Assembly (NCBI RefSeq): GCF_030068505.1
Contig: NZ_JAQOSO010000010.1
Span: 1-64,000, forward strand
Direction of reading: 5' to 3'
DNA from: Roseofilum capinflatum BLCC-M114
GTDB lineage: Bacteria > Cyanobacteriota > Cyanobacteriia > Cyanobacteriales > Desertifilaceae
DNA length: 64,000 nt
Positions 62,113 to 64,000 of this stretch are shown one piece after another. The notes under the pieces are model-generated. The model worked only from the letters and a program-made list of their open reading frames with translations. It was not told where the DNA came from and did no database searches. Every line of letters starts with the position of its first letter. Position 1 is the first letter of the stretch. Both the position numbers and the translations under genes were made by a program.

Positions 62113-64000
62113 ATGAGCATCCTCTATGTCAATCCCGCAACGGGTAATGATGGCAATTCTGGTGCATCGACTGCTCCGTTCAAAACCATTAGTCGCGCTC
62201 TGCAAAATGTGCCCTCTGGAACCACCATTCAACTGGCAGCAGGCACTTACAATAGCACCAATGGGGAAGTTTTTCCCCTGACTGTGCCTTCTGGTGTGGC
62301 CCTTGTGGGGAATGAGGGAAATAAAGGCCAAGGCATTACCATTAATGGGGGTGGCAATTATATTAGCCCCACGTTTGCCGGTCAAAATATTACCCTGAGA
62401 CTCAATACTAATTCCCAATTACGGGGGGTAACGGTAACGAATCCCCTCAGCCGTGGAACCGCCGTTTGGATTGAATCAGCCGCCCCAGTGATCGCCAATA
62501 ATACGTTTACTCAATCTAAGCGTGAAGGGGTATTCGCGACAGGAAGCGCCAATCCCCTAATTCAGGGTAATGTGTTCCGGTTGAACGATGCCAATGGGAT
62601 TTCCATGGCCAAAAATTCTAAGGGAGAAGTTCGTAGTAATGTCTGCGAACAAACCGGGTATGGGATTGCCGTTAGTGATGATGCTGCACCCGTAATTATT
62701 AGTAATCGGATTAGTAATAATCGGGCGGGGATTGTCGCTTCTAATCGCTCTCGTCCAGTGTTGCGGCAAAATGTGATTGAAAATAATACGGAAGATGGTT
62801 TAACGGTGATTTCCCAATCGGTTCCTGATTTGGGTAGCGCTCAAGATCCTGGCGGTAATACATTTCAGGGGAATGGGGGATACGATCTGCAAAATGCCAC
62901 TTCCACGACGTTGGTTTCTGCGGGCAATCAACTCAATCCCAATCGGGTGAAAGGGTTAATTGACTTTATCGCCAGTGAAGTGATTACTCCTCCCCCGACT
63001 CCCACGCCAACGCCAACTCCGACTCCTCCCCCGACTCCTACGCCAACGCCAACCCCGACTCCTCCCCCGACTCCTACGCCAACGCCTACCCCGACTCCTG
63101 TACAATTGCGAGATGTGGCCGGTCATTGGGCCCAAGAGTTTATTGAAACCTTGGTTAGTAAGGGGGTGATTAGTGGATTCCCGGATGGTACATTCCGCCC
63201 CAATAATAATCTGACTCGTGCCGAGTATGCGGCTTTGTTGGCGAAGGCGTTTAATTTACCGTTTAAACGGCCGGCGATCGCCTTTTTGGATATTTCTAGT
63301 CGGTTTTGGGGAGCAGCAGCGATCGCCAAAACCTCACGCATGGGCTTTTTATCCGGGTATCCTGATGGTACATTCCGCCCCAGTCGAAATTTAACTCGCA
63401 CCGAGGCGATCGTAGCCTTAATTAGTGGTCTAGAATTAACCGGTGGCGATAGTAGCGCCTTGTTTGTGTTCCGCGATCGCACCTATATTCCCAATTACGC
63501 TACCACCAAAGTAGCGACAGCAACCGTTAAAGGCATGATCGTTAACTATCCCGATCTGGGATTACTCAATCCCCGACGAGATATTACCCGTGCAGAAATG
63601 GCCGCCATTCTCTATCAGTCCTTAGTCGCCACCGGAGAAGCCGATCCGATTAATTCTCGCTATATTGTCCCCGGAACCGGCAGTTCTTCGAGTACAACGG
63701 ACTCCTTTACCGATCTGGTAGGTCACTGGGCTGGGCCCTTTGTTAACGGCTTGTTAGAGCAAGATTTAATTAGCGGATTCCAAGATGGCACATTCCAGCC
63801 CGATAGTCCTATTAATCGCGCCCAATATGCGGCTCTATTAGTGAAAGTCTTTAATCCCCAACCCAAACGGGATGCGGTGAACTTTAAGGATGTACCCGCC
63901 GATTTTTGGGCGGCTGATGCCATTCAACAGGCCTATCGTGGGGGCTTTTTATCAGGAGTTTCCGCCGATACGTTTAATCCGAGTACGAATGTGAAGCGAT
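62113..64000 (+). CDS. DUF1565 beta-helix protein with SLH domains (runs off the window)
   Basis: At least 629 codons, open at the window end. A DUF1565/parallel beta-helix domain (about 3-285) closely parallels the protein at 7369, including a shared ISPTFA block and the N-rich ladder repeats. A Pro/Thr linker (about 295-333) follows, then SLH domains near 336, 400, 465 and 535 (DVAGHWAQEFIETLVSKG, FPDGTFRPNNNLTRAEYAA). SLH domains anchor proteins to the cell wall or outer surface. From the ATG at 62113 there is no signal peptide, and an in-frame stop at 62068 prevents extension. The ribosome site is weak. Confidence 0.8.
   Translation, partial: MSILYVNPATGNDGNSGASTAPFKTISRALQNVPSGTTIQLAAGTYNSTNGEVFPLTVPSGVALVGNEGNKGQGITINGGGNYISPTFAGQNITLRLNTNSQLRGVTVTNPLSRGTAVWIESAAPVIANNTFTQSKREGVFATGSANPLIQGNVFRLNDANGISMAKNSKGEVRSNVCEQTGYGIAVSDDAAPVIISNRISNNRAGIVASNRSRPVLRQNVIENNTEDGLTVISQSVPDLGSAQDPGGNTFQGNGGYDLQNATSTTLVSAGNQLNPNRVKGLIDFIASEVITPPPTPTPTPTPTPPPTPTPTPTPTPPPTPTPTPTPTPVQLRDVAGHWAQEFIETLVSKGVISGFPDGTFRPNNNLTRAEYAALLAKAFNLPFKRPAIAFLDISSRFWGAAAIAKTSRMGFLSGYPDGTFRPSRNLTRTEAIVALISGLELTGGDSSALFVFRDRTYIPNYATTKVATATVKGMIVNYPDLGLLNPRRDITRAEMAAILYQSLVATGEADPINSRYIVPGTGSSSSTTDSFTDLVGHWAGPFVNGLLEQDLISGFQDGTFQPDSPINRAQYAALLVKVFNPQPKRDAVNFKDVPADFWAADAIQQAYRGGFLSGVSADTFNPSTNVKR
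62993..63105 (+). repeat. Tandem 36-bp repeat coding for a Pro-Thr linker
   Basis: Three near-identical units of 36 bp encode PPPTPTPTPTPT-type blocks between the beta-helix and SLH domains. Copy number is likely variable between strains. Confidence 0.8.

Noticed and set aside
62993-63105. Possible CRISPR-like repeat
   Set aside because: In-frame coding repeat for a Pro-Thr linker, no spacers.

Overview
This window is cyanobacterial chromosome. The evidence is photosystem I subunit PsaE, the iron-stress chlorophyll protein IsiA with flavodoxin IsiB, several families typical of cyanobacteria (COP23-type secreted protein, extended RibBA, DUF3352, DUF1565), and the very high density of the HIP1 octamer GCGATCGC in genes and spacers. 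The spacers are full of short heptamer tandem repeats (attccct, taatgag, gggtaat), palindromes and small terminal-inverted-repeat elements, as in large filamentous genomes. I cannot name a genus from the sequence alone.

Layout. 0.3-3.2 kb: biotin synthesis (bioF), a methyltransferase, a HAD hydrolase and tRNA-Ala(CGC). 3.3-7.1 kb: a full-length 5-oxoprolinase. 7.4-10.6 kb: a secreted beta-helix/SPOR protein, a DmeF-type metal exporter and a small secreted protein. 11-14.1 kb (minus strand): cobalt transporter cbiMNQO behind a cobalamin riboswitch. 14.8-17.3 kb: ribBA, a small membrane protein and dtd. 17.6-20.1 kb: the iron-stress operon isiA-isiB-isiC with a candidate Fur box. 20.3-23.2 kb: a His-rich COG0523 GTPase with a candidate Zur box, then two AbrB/PIN toxin-antitoxin pairs whose antitoxins share a duplicated first half. 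23.3-29 kb: cysS, a PerM-like transporter, an overlapping M15/M41 peptidase pair and cysE.

29.3-33.3 kb is the most unusual block. It holds an RsbW-type kinase, a receiver-PP2C phosphatase, an RsbV-type STAS antagonist, a PssE-like glycosyltransferase half, and a STAS domain fused to an undecaprenyl-phosphate sugar transferase. I read it as a partner-switching module wired directly to the first step of polysaccharide synthesis.

33.3-41.8 kb: recR, which lacks any canonical start codon in its conserved N-terminus, a response regulator, lipA, an orphan ProX, two metallopeptidases, a TPR/COP23 protein and a secreted hypothetical protein. 42-53.7 kb: two RND adaptors, one RND permease, a COG2865 ATPase/regulator with a possible degenerate group II intron end upstream, a DUF3352 protein and an orphan oligopeptide-type permease. 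54-60 kb: a triple-PAS histidine kinase, ilvC, psaE, mutM, a YbjQ-type protein and mobA. 60-64 kb: DUF948 and YtxH envelope proteins, a 3' remnant of tnpB, a small membrane protein, and a beta-helix/SLH protein that runs off the window and is a paralogue of the protein at 7.4 kb.
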